From: Nocardia carnea NBRC 14403
GTDB lineage: Bacteria > Actinomycetota > Actinomycetes > Mycobacteriales > Mycobacteriaceae
Length of the DNA stretch: 64,000 nucleotides
Assembly (NCBI RefSeq): GCF_000308515.1
Contig: NZ_BAFV01000124.1
Location: 1 to 64,000, forward strand
Direction of reading: 5' to 3'
The position numbers and the translations under genes are program-made. Below, in pieces: positions 44,314-53,102 of this stretch. Each line of letters starts with the position of its first letter. Position 1 is the first letter of the stretch. The notes beneath the pieces were generated by a model. That model had not been told where the DNA came from. It saw only the letters and a list, made by a program, of their open reading frames with translations, and ran no database searches.

Positions 44314-45752
44314 TGACCACTACCGTCGAAGGTTCGCACAACAGCGAAATACCCGCCGTGATGCCGCGCGGCCTGGTCGTGATGATCGGCTACTGCGTCA
44401 TCCTGGCAACCCTCGTCACGACCATCCCGCTCAAGTTGCTCAGCCCGATCGGCGCGGAATTCGGGGCAACCGGCGGCCTGCTCAACTGGGGCGTCATCAT
44501 CGGTTCGCTCAGCGGGGCGATCGGCACCGCCCTACTCCCACCGGTCGCGTCGCTGTTCGGGCAGCGGCGGACGACCGTGGTGACGATGAGCCTGCTGACT
44601 GCCGGCAGCGTTCTCGGCGCCGTTGCACCGAATATGACGGTGCTACTGGTCGGCAGGTTCATCGGCGGGTTCACCCTCGGTGCGATCGCACTCGCGCTGG
44701 CCATCGCCCGCACCAACCTGTCCGGGCGGACACTGAGTGTCGTACTGTCCTGGATTGCGGCCGCGGAAGGTGTCGCGGCCGGGCTCTCGTTCGCCGTCGG
44801 CGGCCTGCTGACCGATACCGTGCAGGTCGACTGGCGGGTGGTGTTCTGGGTACTTGCCGCGCTCGGCGCTCTGGGGATCGCCGGCGCGCTCGCCACCATC
44901 CCGCGTCAGGACGGGCCCGGCCGCGGGCAGGTCGACTGGTTCGGCGGAATCTTGCTGACCGCGGCCCTCGCGCTGATCCTGGTACCGCTCAGCATGGGGT
45001 CGAACTGGGGTTGGACCTCACCAACGGTCCTCGTCCCGTTGCTGTGCGGCGTTGTGGCGGTGGTGGTCTGGTGGATCGTCGAATCGCGGAGTCCCGCGCC
45101 GCTGGTGAACACCCGGGCGCTGCGGAATATGAACTTCCTGCGTGGCTGGCTGGTGTTCTTCCTCGCCGGAATGCTCGCGTGGATCATGAACTTCACCCTG
45201 CCGAAATTCACCGAAACCCCGGCATCGGCCGGCTTCGGTTTCGGGTACAGCGCACTGACCAGCGGTCTGCTGATGCTGATGTTCTGCGTCGGCATCGTGG
45301 TGGGCAGCGCGTCGGCCGGGCGGCTGAGCCGGTTCGTTCCGGCACGGGTGATGTGCCTGCTGGCGTTCACCGGGTGCACGATCGGGATGCTGTTGCTGGC
45401 GTTCGTGCACGATTCGGCATGGCAGCTGTGGGTGTGGCCGGTCATCATCGGTCTCTCCTACGGGCTGGCCTCGGCCAGTGCCTATCTGACCTTCATCACG
45501 GCACTGCGCGCCGAGGAGGTCGCGACGGCGGCGAGTATCGGGCAGATCAGCGCGCCGCTCGGCGGCGCCATCGGCAGTGCCGCGATCAGCGGCGTGCTCA
45601 CGGCCGAGGTGATCAGGATCGGCCAGGCGGACGTTCCGGCCGAGCACAGTTTCCAGCTCGGCTGGCTGATCGGCGCGGGGGTCTCGGTGGTCGGGCTGCT
45701 GCTCGTGGCGCTCATCCGGGCCCCCAAGTCTGCCACTGCAGAGGCGGTCTGA
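44313..45752 (+). CDS. MFS transporter
   Basis: A 479-residue major-facilitator protein with 12 to 14 predicted helices. The loop between helices 2 and 3 carries the MFS motif A-like GQRRTTVV, and another conserved loop is visible as GRFIGGFTLGAIALALAIAR. Size fits the drug:H+ antiporter families or substrate uptake. Overlap with the LLM gene suggests it moves the pathway substrate or exports a toxic intermediate; the direction cannot be told. Confidence 0.9.
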   Translation: MTTTVEGSHNSEIPAVMPRGLVVMIGYCVILATLVTTIPLKLLSPIGAEFGATGGLLNWGVIIGSLSGAIGTALLPPVASLFGQRRTTVVTMSLLTAGSVLGAVAPNMTVLLVGRFIGGFTLGAIALALAIARTNLSGRTLSVVLSWIAAAEGVAAGLSFAVGGLLTDTVQVDWRVVFWVLAALGALGIAGALATIPRQDGPGRGQVDWFGGILLTAALALILVPLSMGSNWGWTSPTVLVPLLCGVVAVVVWWIVESRSPAPLVNTRALRNMNFLRGWLVFFLAGMLAWIMNFTLPKFTETPASAGFGFGYSALTSGLLMLMFCVGIVVGSASAGRLSRFVPARVMCLLAFTGCTIGMLLLAFVHDSAWQLWVWPVIIGLSYGLASASAYLTFITALRAEEVATAASIGQISAPLGGAIGSAAISGVLTAEVIRIGQADVPAEHSFQLGWLIGAGVSVVGLLLVALIRAPKSATAEAV

Positions 45753-45889
45753 AGTCCGGCGCCACCATGCTGCGGGCGAACTGGGCCGGTTGCGGCCGGT
45801 GTTGTTGCCCGCCTGGTGTTTCGAAGCCGCGCCTGTCCGGTTCTGGCCGGTCGGGCGCGGGACAGACCCGGAAGAAGGTGAGGAAGTCG

Positions 45890-46090
45890 ATGTTCATTTC
45901 GATCGAAGCGGGCCGGTGCATGGGGCACGGCCGGTGTTATGCGGTGGCGGAGCGGCTGCTGACCGATGACGACGAGGGTTTCGTGGTGGAACGCGGGCAA
46001 ACCTGGGAAGTTCCCGGCGATTTGACCGCAGAAGCAGCGGCCGCGGCGCAGGCCTGTCCCGAGACGGCCATCGCCGTCGGCGAGTCCTGA
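45890..46090 (+). CDS. Small 3Fe-4S-type ferredoxin (CxxHxxC...CP)
   Basis: A 66-residue ferredoxin with Cys10, His13, Cys16 and Cys56-Pro. This CxxHxxC(X)nCP pattern is one of the variants of actinobacterial ferredoxins that feed P450s; the usual fourth ligand position is His. The ATG at 45890 follows a GAAGGTGAGGAAG site. It is convergent with the P450 gene across a perfect terminator, and is likely its electron donor. No ferredoxin reductase is in the window. Confidence 0.9.
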   Translation: MFISIEAGRCMGHGRCYAVAERLLTDDDEGFVVERGQTWEVPGDLTAEAAAAAQACPETAIAVGES

Positions 46091-46102
46091 CCCTCCGGAA
46101 CA

Positions 46103-46141
46103 CGGCGGCCCGGCATCCAGTGAAAGGATGCCGGGCCGCCG
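46103..46141. terminator. Bidirectional terminator between ferredoxin and P450 genes
   Basis: A perfect 16-base stem starting CGGCGGCCCGGCATCC with a seven-base loop AGTGAAA, midway between two convergent stop codons. Confidence 0.85.
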
Positions 46142-46160
46142 GGCTGTGGCCGGTCCAGGG

Positions 46161-47393
46161 TCAGTCCCAGACCAGGGGGACCTGTTGTAGCCGTAGCTGG
46201 CTACCGCGCTCGCGCAGGTCCACGCCCGCGGCGAGCCGGTAGTGCGGGATCCGGCGGTGCCATTCGGTGAGCGCGACCACCAGTTCCGCACGTGCCAGAT
46301 GCATGCCGAGACAGCGGTGGTGGCCGGCGCCGAACCCGAGATGGTGTGCGAGGTTGGGCCGCTCCGGGTCGAAGACGTCCGGGTCCTCGAAGATGCGGGG
46401 GTCGTGGTTGGCTGCGGCCAGGCCGAGCCACACCAGATCGCCCTTGCGGATGGGCAGTCCGTGGAAGTCGAGGTCGCGGGCTGCTTCGCGACCGTCCTGG
46501 ATGATCAGGCTGTAGAGCCGCAGGATTTCCTCGATCGCCTTCGGCCACAGTTCGGGTTCGTCGAGCAGTCGCTGCCGGTCCTCGGGGTGGGTGGCCATGT
46601 GCAGGAACGTGTACCCGAGCGCGCTGCGGGTGGTGTCGAGTCCGGCCGCCATGATGCTCATGCACAGGGCGAGGATCGTTTCGTCCGGGATCGGTGCGCC
46701 CTGGTATTCCGCGGTGACCAGCCGGGTCACGAGGTCGGTGGCCGGATCGCCGGGGGCCGCGCGGCGTTCGGCGATCGCGACGGCGAAGTATGCGTCGAGT
46801 TCCCGGCGGGTCTGCGCGGCGACCCGTTTGGACTCCGGATCGCTGTTGAAGAAGCCGAGGAACTGGCCCTCCACCCAAGGCAGCAATTTTGCGCTGTCCT
46901 CGACCGGTAATCCGAGCAATGTGAGGAACAAATCGGTCGGGTAGATCATGCCGAAGCCGGTCGCGATGTCCTCGGCGCCCCGCGGCGCGATCTCGTCGAC
47001 GAGTGCGACGGCACGCTCCTGTGCCTGGTCGGTGATGCGCCGGACGAGCTTGGGGGCGAAGAACGGGTTAAGGATCCGCCGCAGCTCGGCATGGTCGGGC
47101 TGGTTGAGATTCTGCGGTAGCAACTGCCGCGGCGGGGAGCGGTGGAACGCGCTGACCTGGTCGTTGGTGAAGTCGGTATCGCGCTGGAGGGCTTCGCGCA
47201 CATCGTCGAAGCGGTTCAGTACCCAGAACCCCTCCTCGGTGGAGTCGTTCCACGCGAACCGGGCGGCTTCCCGGTCGGCGTCGAGCAGCCGCTGGGTTTC
47301 CAGCGCGGGCCGTTCGACGCGGTAGTCGGTATGGAAGACCGGACAGCCGCCGAGGTCGCGGGTCGTGCCGGAATCGTCTGTCACCTGGGTCAT
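46161..47393 (-). CDS. Cytochrome P450
   Basis: A 410-residue soluble bacterial P450. Visible: the I-helix AAGLDTTRSA, ExxR (EEILRL with R in LRLYS), and the heme loop FGAGHHRCLGMHLAR. The ATG at 47393 (MTQVTDD) has AGGAG at good spacing; an upstream ATG overlaps that site. It diverges from the SDR operon with a shared promoter region carrying the island palindrome. It is probably the first oxygenase of the island's pathway, fed by the CxxHxxC ferredoxin. Confidence 0.93.
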   Translation of the reverse strand: MTQVTDDSGTTRDLGGCPVFHTDYRVERPALETQRLLDADREAARFAWNDSTEEGFWVLNRFDDVREALQRDTDFTNDQVSAFHRSPPRQLLPQNLNQPDHAELRRILNPFFAPKLVRRITDQAQERAVALVDEIAPRGAEDIATGFGMIYPTDLFLTLLGLPVEDSAKLLPWVEGQFLGFFNSDPESKRVAAQTRRELDAYFAVAIAERRAAPGDPATDLVTRLVTAEYQGAPIPDETILALCMSIMAAGLDTTRSALGYTFLHMATHPEDRQRLLDEPELWPKAIEEILRLYSLIIQDGREAARDLDFHGLPIRKGDLVWLGLAAANHDPRIFEDPDVFDPERPNLAHHLGFGAGHHRCLGMHLARAELVVALTEWHRRIPHYRLAAGVDLRERGSQLRLQQVPLVWD

Positions 47394-47461
47394 CGGCATC
47401 TCCTGTCGAATAGCGCAACTACCAATGCCGAAGGTGTGGCGGCTATGGCGAGCGTCACGGA

Positions 47462-47492
47462 TTGACATTTGCTCGTAATGATATGCATGATT
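47462..47492 (+). promoter_or_regulatory. SDR/DUF6282 promoter with island-type palindrome
   Basis: TTGACA (47462-47467), an 18-base spacer, then CATGAT (47486-47491). Overlapping the -10 is AATGAT-ATGC-ATGATT (47477-47492), which fits the pattern AAnnAT-N4-ATnnTT shared with the sites at 38310 and 43132. The region lies between the divergent P450 and SDR genes. Confidence 0.6.
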
Positions 47493-47531
47493 CGAGTAAT
47501 TACAAGGGTGATCGACCGCAGGAGGCCGCAG

Positions 47532-48305
47532 GTGCACAGGCTCGAAGACCACACGGCAGTGGTGACCGGCGGAGGTTCCGGGATCGGGGCGGCCTCCGCG
47601 CGGAGGCTGGCCGCCGAGGGCGCGGCAGTGGCCGTAGTCGATCTGCACGAGGCCGCCGCGGAGGAGACCGCCGCGGCGATCCGGGAAGCCGGCGGGCAGG
47701 CCGCCGCGTTCGGGGCCGATGTGCGAGACCGGGATCGCATGCTCTCGGTGACGGCCGAAATCGTGGCGCAGCTCGGTGAAATCGGTGTGGTGTTCACCGG
47801 CGCCGGGGTGTCCGGCGCACGGATCGACAGCCACGAACTCTCCGAAGAGGACTGGCGCGGAGTACTCGATATCAACCTCGGCGGCACATTCTTCACGATC
47901 CAGGCGGCGCTGCCGTCGATGCTGCGACGCGGCGGGGGATCGATCGTGACCTGCGGGTCGACCTCGTCGTTCATCGCCACCCAGGGCGGTCTGGCGCCGT
48001 ACCGCGCATCGAAGGGCGGGGTCAAGATGCTCACCCAGACCCTCGCGATCGAGTATGCGCCGCACGGTATCCGGGTCAACAGCGTATGCCCGGGTGCGGT
48101 GAAAACGAACCTCGGCGCCAATACCGCGGCGATCGTGCCGACCACTGCCACGGTGCGCAACCCGTCGAAACCGCTGAACGTGCCGCTCGGCCGATACGGC
48201 GAACCCGACGAGATCGCCGCCGTGGTCGCGTTCCTCGCCTCGCCGGACGCCTCGTACGTGACCGGGCAGGCGATTCTCGTCGACGGCGGTGTCACCGCCG
48301 AATGA
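47532..48305 (+). CDS. Short-chain dehydrogenase/reductase
   Basis: A 257-residue classical SDR with GGGSGIG near residues 13-19, the catalytic Ser in TCGSTSSF and Tyr-x3-Lys in PYRASKGG. The GTG at 47532 has GGAGG at good spacing. It overlaps the DUF6282 gene (ATGA) and is the first of a plus-strand run with three more catabolic genes. It probably oxidises an alcohol made by the divergent P450. Confidence 0.92.
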   Translation: MHRLEDHTAVVTGGGSGIGAASARRLAAEGAAVAVVDLHEAAAEETAAAIREAGGQAAAFGADVRDRDRMLSVTAEIVAQLGEIGVVFTGAGVSGARIDSHELSEEDWRGVLDINLGGTFFTIQAALPSMLRRGGGSIVTCGSTSSFIATQGGLAPYRASKGGVKMLTQTLAIEYAPHGIRVNSVCPGAVKTNLGANTAAIVPTTATVRNPSKPLNVPLGRYGEPDEIAAVVAFLASPDASYVTGQAILVDGGVTAE

Positions 48306-49183
48306 CACGCAACTCCGGAACCGCACCCGTCCTGCTCGACGGGGCCATCGATATGCACTGCCATTTCGGCCCGGAGCCGCTGGTCGAGAAGCTCGCGAAA
48401 CACCCGCACGCGGTCGACCCCATCGAGGCCGCGGGGGAAGCCGCGGCCGGTGGAATGCGGGCCATCGTGCTGAAGGCACACGAGTTCCCGTCCACCGCGG
48501 TCGCCGATCTGGCCAACAAGGCGGTGCCGGACGTCTTGTCGATCGCCGGGATGTGCTGCGATCACCCCGTCGGCGGGCTCAACCCCCAGGCCGTGGAGAC
48601 CGCGCTGCGGGCCGGTGCGCAGGTGGTGTGGTTGCCGACGTTGTCGTCGGTGTCGAACACCGCGCAGGCAATTGAAGCAGCATTCGGTGTACGGGAAGGA
48701 ATTCCGGTCCTCGGACCCGATGGCGAGCTGGTACCGGAGGTACGCGAGATCATGGATCTCGTCGCGGCGAGCGGTGCGGTACTGGCGACCGGGCATATCA
48801 CCGTCGACGAGCACTATGCGGTGGCCCGCGCGTTCGCCGGGCGCGGGAATCTGGTCGTCACGCACGCCATGCACGCCAGTGCCGGACCCGGACTCTCGGT
48901 GGACCAGGTCGTGGAACTGGCCGGCCTCGGCGCCGTAATCGAATTCGCCGCCCATACCTGTATGGGGAAACCGTCGACGTTCGACCAGGTGATCACGGCC
49001 ATCGGCCGGATCGGGCCGCAACGCGCGATCGTATCCACCGATTACGGCTGGACCGACACCCTGCCGCATCCGGCTGCGGGCTTACGTGGATACGTCAACG
49101 CGCTGTGGGACGAAGGCGTCACCGAAAACGAACTCCGGCTGATGGCCGGCGCTGTCCCAGCGCGTTTGCTGGGTTTGGACTGA
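48302..49183 (+). CDS. DUF6282 family amidohydrolase-like protein
   Basis: A 293-residue protein with metal-dependent hydrolase features: IDMHCHFGPEP (His19, His21) near the start, then TGHITVDEHY, VVTHAMHAS and VSTDYGW at the positions expected for the other ligands of a TIM-barrel amidohydrolase. It matches what I know as DUF6282, which has no established reaction. It overlaps the SDR gene by four bases. A lactone or amide ring opening, or a decarboxylation, is possible. Confidence 0.8.
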   Translation: MTRNSGTAPVLLDGAIDMHCHFGPEPLVEKLAKHPHAVDPIEAAGEAAAGGMRAIVLKAHEFPSTAVADLANKAVPDVLSIAGMCCDHPVGGLNPQAVETALRAGAQVVWLPTLSSVSNTAQAIEAAFGVREGIPVLGPDGELVPEVREIMDLVAASGAVLATGHITVDEHYAVARAFAGRGNLVVTHAMHASAGPGLSVDQVVELAGLGAVIEFAAHTCMGKPSTFDQVITAIGRIGPQRAIVSTDYGWTDTLPHPAAGLRGYVNALWDEGVTENELRLMAGAVPARLLGLD

Positions 49184-49203
49184 TAACCATGGAGGTTCTC
49201 GGA

Positions 49204-50034
49204 ATGGGACGAGTTTCCGGCAAGGTCGCGTTCATCACGGGCGCGGCGCGCGGACAGGGACGTTCGCATGCGGTGCGGCTCGCGCAGGAAGGCGCCGATA
49301 TCGTCGCGGTCGACGCGTGCGCGGACGTAGCGTCGCTCGAGTATCCGATGGCCACCGTCGAGGATCTGCGCGAAACCGAGAAACTGGTGCGCGATCTCGG
49401 CCGCCGGGTGCTGGCCCGGCAGGTCGATGTGCGGGATCAGGCCGGTCTCGATCAGGTGGCCGGCGAGGCGGTCGAGAGCCTGGGCGCTATCGATATCGTG
49501 AGCGCCAATGCCGGTGTGGTCGGTTGCCGCCCGACCTTCGACCTCACCGACACCGAGTGGCAGGATATGGTCGACATCAATATGACCGGTGTCTGGCGCA
49601 CCGTGAAAGCCGCTGTACCGCATATGATCACGGCCGGACGCGGTGGTTCGGTGATTTTGACCAGTTCGGTGGTCACCCTCGTCGGCGCCGCGAACGTCGC
49701 GCACTACAACGCCTCCAAGAGCGGTGTCGTCGGACTGATGCAGACGCTGTCCGCCGAGCTGGGCCGCCACGGTATCCGGGTCAACGCGGTCCACCCGGGC
49801 AATGTGGCGACCGACATGCTGTTCAGTAAGTCCACCCTGCGTGTGTTCTGCCCGGATCTGGAGAACCCGACCCCCGAGGACCTGCGTGAACGCGCCCGCG
49901 GTTCGGATGTGCTGGGGCAGGGCTGGGTCGAAGCCGAGGACATCAGCAACGCCGTGCTGTATCTGGCATCCGACGAAGCGCGGTTCGTGACCGGCGTATC
50001 CCTTCCGGTCGATGCCGGCCGGCGGATCGGCTGA
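49204..50034 (+). CDS. Mycofactocin-coupled SDR family oxidoreductase
   Basis: A 276-residue SDR starting MGRVSGKVAFITGAARGQG, the diagnostic opening of the mycofactocin-coupled SDR family, with extra insertions (for example around FCPDLENPTPEDLRER) that bury a tightly held NAD. These enzymes oxidise alcohols and pass electrons to the peptide-derived cofactor mycofactocin. Tyr-x3-Lys is in HYNASKSG. ATG 49204 has GGAGG at suitable spacing. No mycofactocin genes (mftA-F) lie in the window. Confidence 0.9.
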   Translation: MGRVSGKVAFITGAARGQGRSHAVRLAQEGADIVAVDACADVASLEYPMATVEDLRETEKLVRDLGRRVLARQVDVRDQAGLDQVAGEAVESLGAIDIVSANAGVVGCRPTFDLTDTEWQDMVDINMTGVWRTVKAAVPHMITAGRGGSVILTSSVVTLVGAANVAHYNASKSGVVGLMQTLSAELGRHGIRVNAVHPGNVATDMLFSKSTLRVFCPDLENPTPEDLRERARGSDVLGQGWVEAEDISNAVLYLASDEARFVTGVSLPVDAGRRIG

Positions 50035-50046
50035 ACGGAGATGACC

Positions 50047-50799
50047 ATGGACTACGGAAAACGATTGACCGGCCGGCGGATCCTCATCACCGGGGGAGCA
50101 GGCGGTATCGGTGCCGCGGCCGCGCGGCGACTGTCCGCCGAAGGTGCCGCGGTGGCAATCCTCGACCTGGACACCGGCGCGGCCGAACGCCTGGCCGCCG
50201 AATTGGGGAGCGCCGCGGCAGTCGAATGCGATGTCACCCGGGAAGAGTCGGTCGGCGCCGCGGTGACCGCAGCGGCCCGGGATCTGGGCGGACTGGACGG
50301 CGTGCTCACCTGCGCGGGTATCGCCCGCTCCGGCCTACCGCACGAAATGTCCTTCGAGGACTGGAATTCGGTGATCGCGGTCAACCTCACCGGCACGTTT
50401 CTCACGATCCGTGCCGCGGTACCGCATCTGCTCGAGGCGGAGGCCGCGAGTGTGGTCACGATCGGCTCGGTGGCGTCGCTGGTCTCCGCGAATACCAACA
50501 CCTGTAGCTACGACGCGTCGAAGAGCGGTGTACTCGGGCTGACCCGGTCGCTCGCCGTCGGCTACGCCGACCGCGGTATCCGGGCGAACTGCCTGTGCCC
50601 GGGTGTGGTGGACACGCCGCTCGCCCGCCGTGCCCGTGAGGTCGAGGGCGTGACGAGCAATGCGGTCGCGGCCACCCCACTGGGCCGCCGGGCCGAACCG
50701 GAGGAGATGGCGGCTGTGATCGCCTTCCTGCTATCCGCGGAGTCGTCCTATCTCACCGGTTCGGTCGTCACCGCCGACGGCGGGCTCACCGCACGATGA
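50047..50799 (+). CDS. Short-chain dehydrogenase/reductase
   Basis: A 250-residue SDR with the loop TGGAGGIG (12-19), the NAG-equivalent TCAGIARSG, and Tyr-x3-Lys in SYDASKSG. Of the two close ATGs, 50047 fits the CGGAG site better than 50041. It follows the mycofactocin-type SDR by 12 bases and precedes the enoyl-CoA hydratase. Confidence 0.9.
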   Translation: MDYGKRLTGRRILITGGAGGIGAAAARRLSAEGAAVAILDLDTGAAERLAAELGSAAAVECDVTREESVGAAVTAAARDLGGLDGVLTCAGIARSGLPHEMSFEDWNSVIAVNLTGTFLTIRAAVPHLLEAEAASVVTIGSVASLVSANTNTCSYDASKSGVLGLTRSLAVGYADRGIRANCLCPGVVDTPLARRAREVEGVTSNAVAATPLGRRAEPEEMAAVIAFLLSAESSYLTGSVVTADGGLTAR

Positions 50800-50899
50800 C
50801 CCGGAACGGAACTACTCGATCGAAAAGGACGGATATGGGCCTGCTGGTCCGCGGCGGGCGCGGCCCGGCGACCACGAACCGATCCGGCAGGGAGCCGCA

Positions 50900-51664
50900 A
50901 TGAGCGACGAAGTACTGGTCGATGCGCAGGACGGCATTCTCGTCGTCACACTCAACCGTCCGGCGGCGCGTAATGCGGTGAACCTCGCGGTATCCGAGGC
51001 GGTCGCCGCGGCGATGACCGAACTCGATACCAGCCCGGACCTCACCGTCGGCGTGCTCACCGGAGCCGGCGGCACATTCTGCGCCGGGATGGACCTGAAG
51101 GCCTTCCTGCGTGGCGAATCGCCGGTGATCCCGGGGCGGGGGTTCCTCGGCCTGGTGGAGGCGCCGCCGGAGAAACCGCTGATCGCCGCGGTCGAGGGTT
51201 ACGCGCTGGCGGGCGGCTGCGAAGCCGTACTGGCCGCGGACCTGGTGGTGGCCTCGCGGACGGCGAAGTTCGGTATTCCCGAGGTCAAACGCGGGCTGGC
51301 GGCCGCGGCGGGCGGGCTGATGCGGCTGCCCCGCCGGATCCCGCCCGCTGTTGCGCTGGAGTTGGCGCTCACCGGTGATCTGTTCGACGCCGAACGCGCC
51401 TTCGCGCTGGGTCTGGTGAATCGTCTCGCCGACGAAGGACAGGCACTGGATGTGGCCCTCGATCTGGCCCGGTCCATCGCCGCCAACGGGCCGCTCGCCG
51501 TGCGCGCGTCCAAAAAGGTCATCCGCGAGAGCGCGGACTGGTCGCAGGAGGAGATGTTCGAGCGGCAACGCGCGATCACCGGTCCGGTATTCGCCTCCGC
51601 CGATGCGCAGGAAGGCGCTCGGGCCTTCGCGGAGAAGCGACCGCCGCGCTGGCGCGGGGAGTAG
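50900..51664 (+). CDS. Enoyl-CoA hydratase/isomerase (crotonase family)
   Basis: A 254-residue crotonase-fold enzyme. The oxyanion-hole segments AGGTFCAGMDLKAF and AVEGYALAGGCEAVLAADLVVAS are clear. Of the two catalytic glutamates of classical hydratases, one may be at IPEVKRG and the position of the other is Ala/Cys-like, so hydratase versus isomerase or hydrolase is open. The ATG has AGGGAG upstream. It is last of the plus-strand run and ends just before a hairpin. Confidence 0.9.
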   Translation: MSDEVLVDAQDGILVVTLNRPAARNAVNLAVSEAVAAAMTELDTSPDLTVGVLTGAGGTFCAGMDLKAFLRGESPVIPGRGFLGLVEAPPEKPLIAAVEGYALAGGCEAVLAADLVVASRTAKFGIPEVKRGLAAAAGGLMRLPRRIPPAVALELALTGDLFDAERAFALGLVNRLADEGQALDVALDLARSIAANGPLAVRASKKVIRESADWSQEEMFERQRAITGPVFASADAQEGARAFAEKRPPRWRGE

Positions 51665-51692
51665 GCCCCCGAACCGGGATCGCCTCGGGGGC
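51665..51692. terminator. Hairpin between convergent hydratase and ADP-ribosylglycohydrolase genes
   Basis: GCCCCCGA / TCGGGGGC, a perfect eight-base stem with a 12-base loop, directly after the hydratase stop. Confidence 0.55.
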
Positions 51693-51718
51693 GAGGTCGA
51701 GGCAGCTTCGGGTCGACG

Positions 51719-52684
51719 CTAGCGGGTTCCGGTCAGCCAGCGGCCGAGCCGGCCGAACCGGGACTTCGAGCGCCCGTATGTGAGGCTCGCCGGGTCCAGC
51801 CACCGGGGCAGGGATTCGCGTGCGGAGAGCCAGGCCGCGGGCACGCCGGCAGGGGAGTCCTTGCCGGTGTAGGCGGCGACGATTCCGCCGACGATGGCGC
51901 TCGTGGTGTCGATATCGCCGTCGGCCTCGATACAGGTCGTGATCGCGGCGGGATAGTTGTCGAGATATGTTGCCGCGGCCCACATCGTGAACGGGACCGT
52001 GTTCTGCGCGGTGACCCGGGAACCGTTGCCCAGCTCCACCGCGGCCTGCTCGACAGAGGCGCCGAGCAGCGTGCGCGCACGGCCGATCGCCCGGGTCGTT
52101 TCCCCGTCGGCGAGGCGGTCCAGGACGGCGGTGAGGAACTCACCCGGCGCGGGTCGCACCCCGCTTGTCCGGGCCCGCCCGGCCTCGCCTGCGGCGAGCG
52201 CGACTGCGACCGCGCCGGCCACCCCCTCCGGATGCATATGGGTCACCCGTGCCGAATGGGTTGCTTCGGCAACGATCCGGTCCGGATCTCCGGCGTAGAA
52301 CGCGCCCAGCGGGGCCACACGCATGGCGGCGCCGTTACCGCATGACCCCTGGCCCTCGTAAACAGACCCGGCCGCCTCCTGCCACGGCACCCCCTCGCGG
52401 ATCCGGCGCAGGATGCCCACCGAGAAGAAACCGTAGTCGCGGGCCGGATCGCAGCGCCGGGCGAAGGCGGCGGCCAGGCGATCCGGATCGACGGCACCGC
52501 GGGTGCCCAGTTCGGCGACCACACTGCAGGCCATTTCGGTATCGTCGGTCCACCCCCACGGCCCCGCGGTGAGGTTTCCGGTCCGGAGATCGGATAGTGA
52601 ACGGCGCATCACCGGGAATTGTTGTCCCAGCGCATCACCCACGGACAGGCCGTCCAGTGAATCGAGCATCAAGTCGACAGACAT
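51719..52684 (-). CDS. ADP-ribosylglycohydrolase (DraG/ARH type)
   Basis: A 321-residue hydrolase of the all-helical ARH family. Metal ligands are visible in GWTDDTEMA and GDIDTTSAIVGG, plus the G-rich start GDALGQQF. Such enzymes remove ADP-ribose from proteins, nucleic acids or small molecules. I start it at the ATG at 52684 because upstream sequence in frame does not look like protein. No ADP-ribosyltransferase partner is seen nearby. Confidence 0.9.
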   Translation of the reverse strand: MSVDLMLDSLDGLSVGDALGQQFPVMRRSLSDLRTGNLTAGPWGWTDDTEMACSVVAELGTRGAVDPDRLAAAFARRCDPARDYGFFSVGILRRIREGVPWQEAAGSVYEGQGSCGNGAAMRVAPLGAFYAGDPDRIVAEATHSARVTHMHPEGVAGAVAVALAAGEAGRARTSGVRPAPGEFLTAVLDRLADGETTRAIGRARTLLGASVEQAAVELGNGSRVTAQNTVPFTMWAAATYLDNYPAAITTCIEADGDIDTTSAIVGGIVAAYTGKDSPAGVPAAWLSARESLPRWLDPASLTYGRSKSRFGRLGRWLTGTR

Positions 52685-53102
52685 CGGGCCCGATCGTAGC
52701 CACGCCGGTTGCGTGGCGGCAATGGGCGCCCCGCTTATCCGGCCCCGGGGAACCTCTGCACGCTGCTGCGGCTCTATCCTCGCGCTCTGACACAGAGTGC
52801 GCGGTCGCGCCTCTCGGCCCACAGCCCCACCGGCGAGCGTGGGCCGACGGGGTGTGTGGTGGGTCCACCTCGAAGAACGCAATTCAGGGGCGGAAACCCA
52901 GGTGAACGCCGATACCGTCCCGTCCGGCGTCGATCTGAACAAGCGAAAGGCCTTGGGCGACAGTGTATATCGTGCAGTTCCGCGCGCCGACCGGCGACTC
53001 TTGCCGGCCCGCTGGTTTCGTCTCGACCGGGGGCTCGCACTGACCCGCTGTTCCGCGCTGACCGGCGATTTGGGCGGACCGACGATTTGGTTCGGATGCG
53101 GC
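52685..53102. other. Intergenic region with no recognised gene
   Basis: About 420 bases between two minus-strand genes. Frames here do not resemble known proteins. The word GACCGGCGA occurs twice some 55 bases apart. The promoter of the ADP-ribosylglycohydrolase should be at its left end, but no clear boxes were found. Confidence 0.4.
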
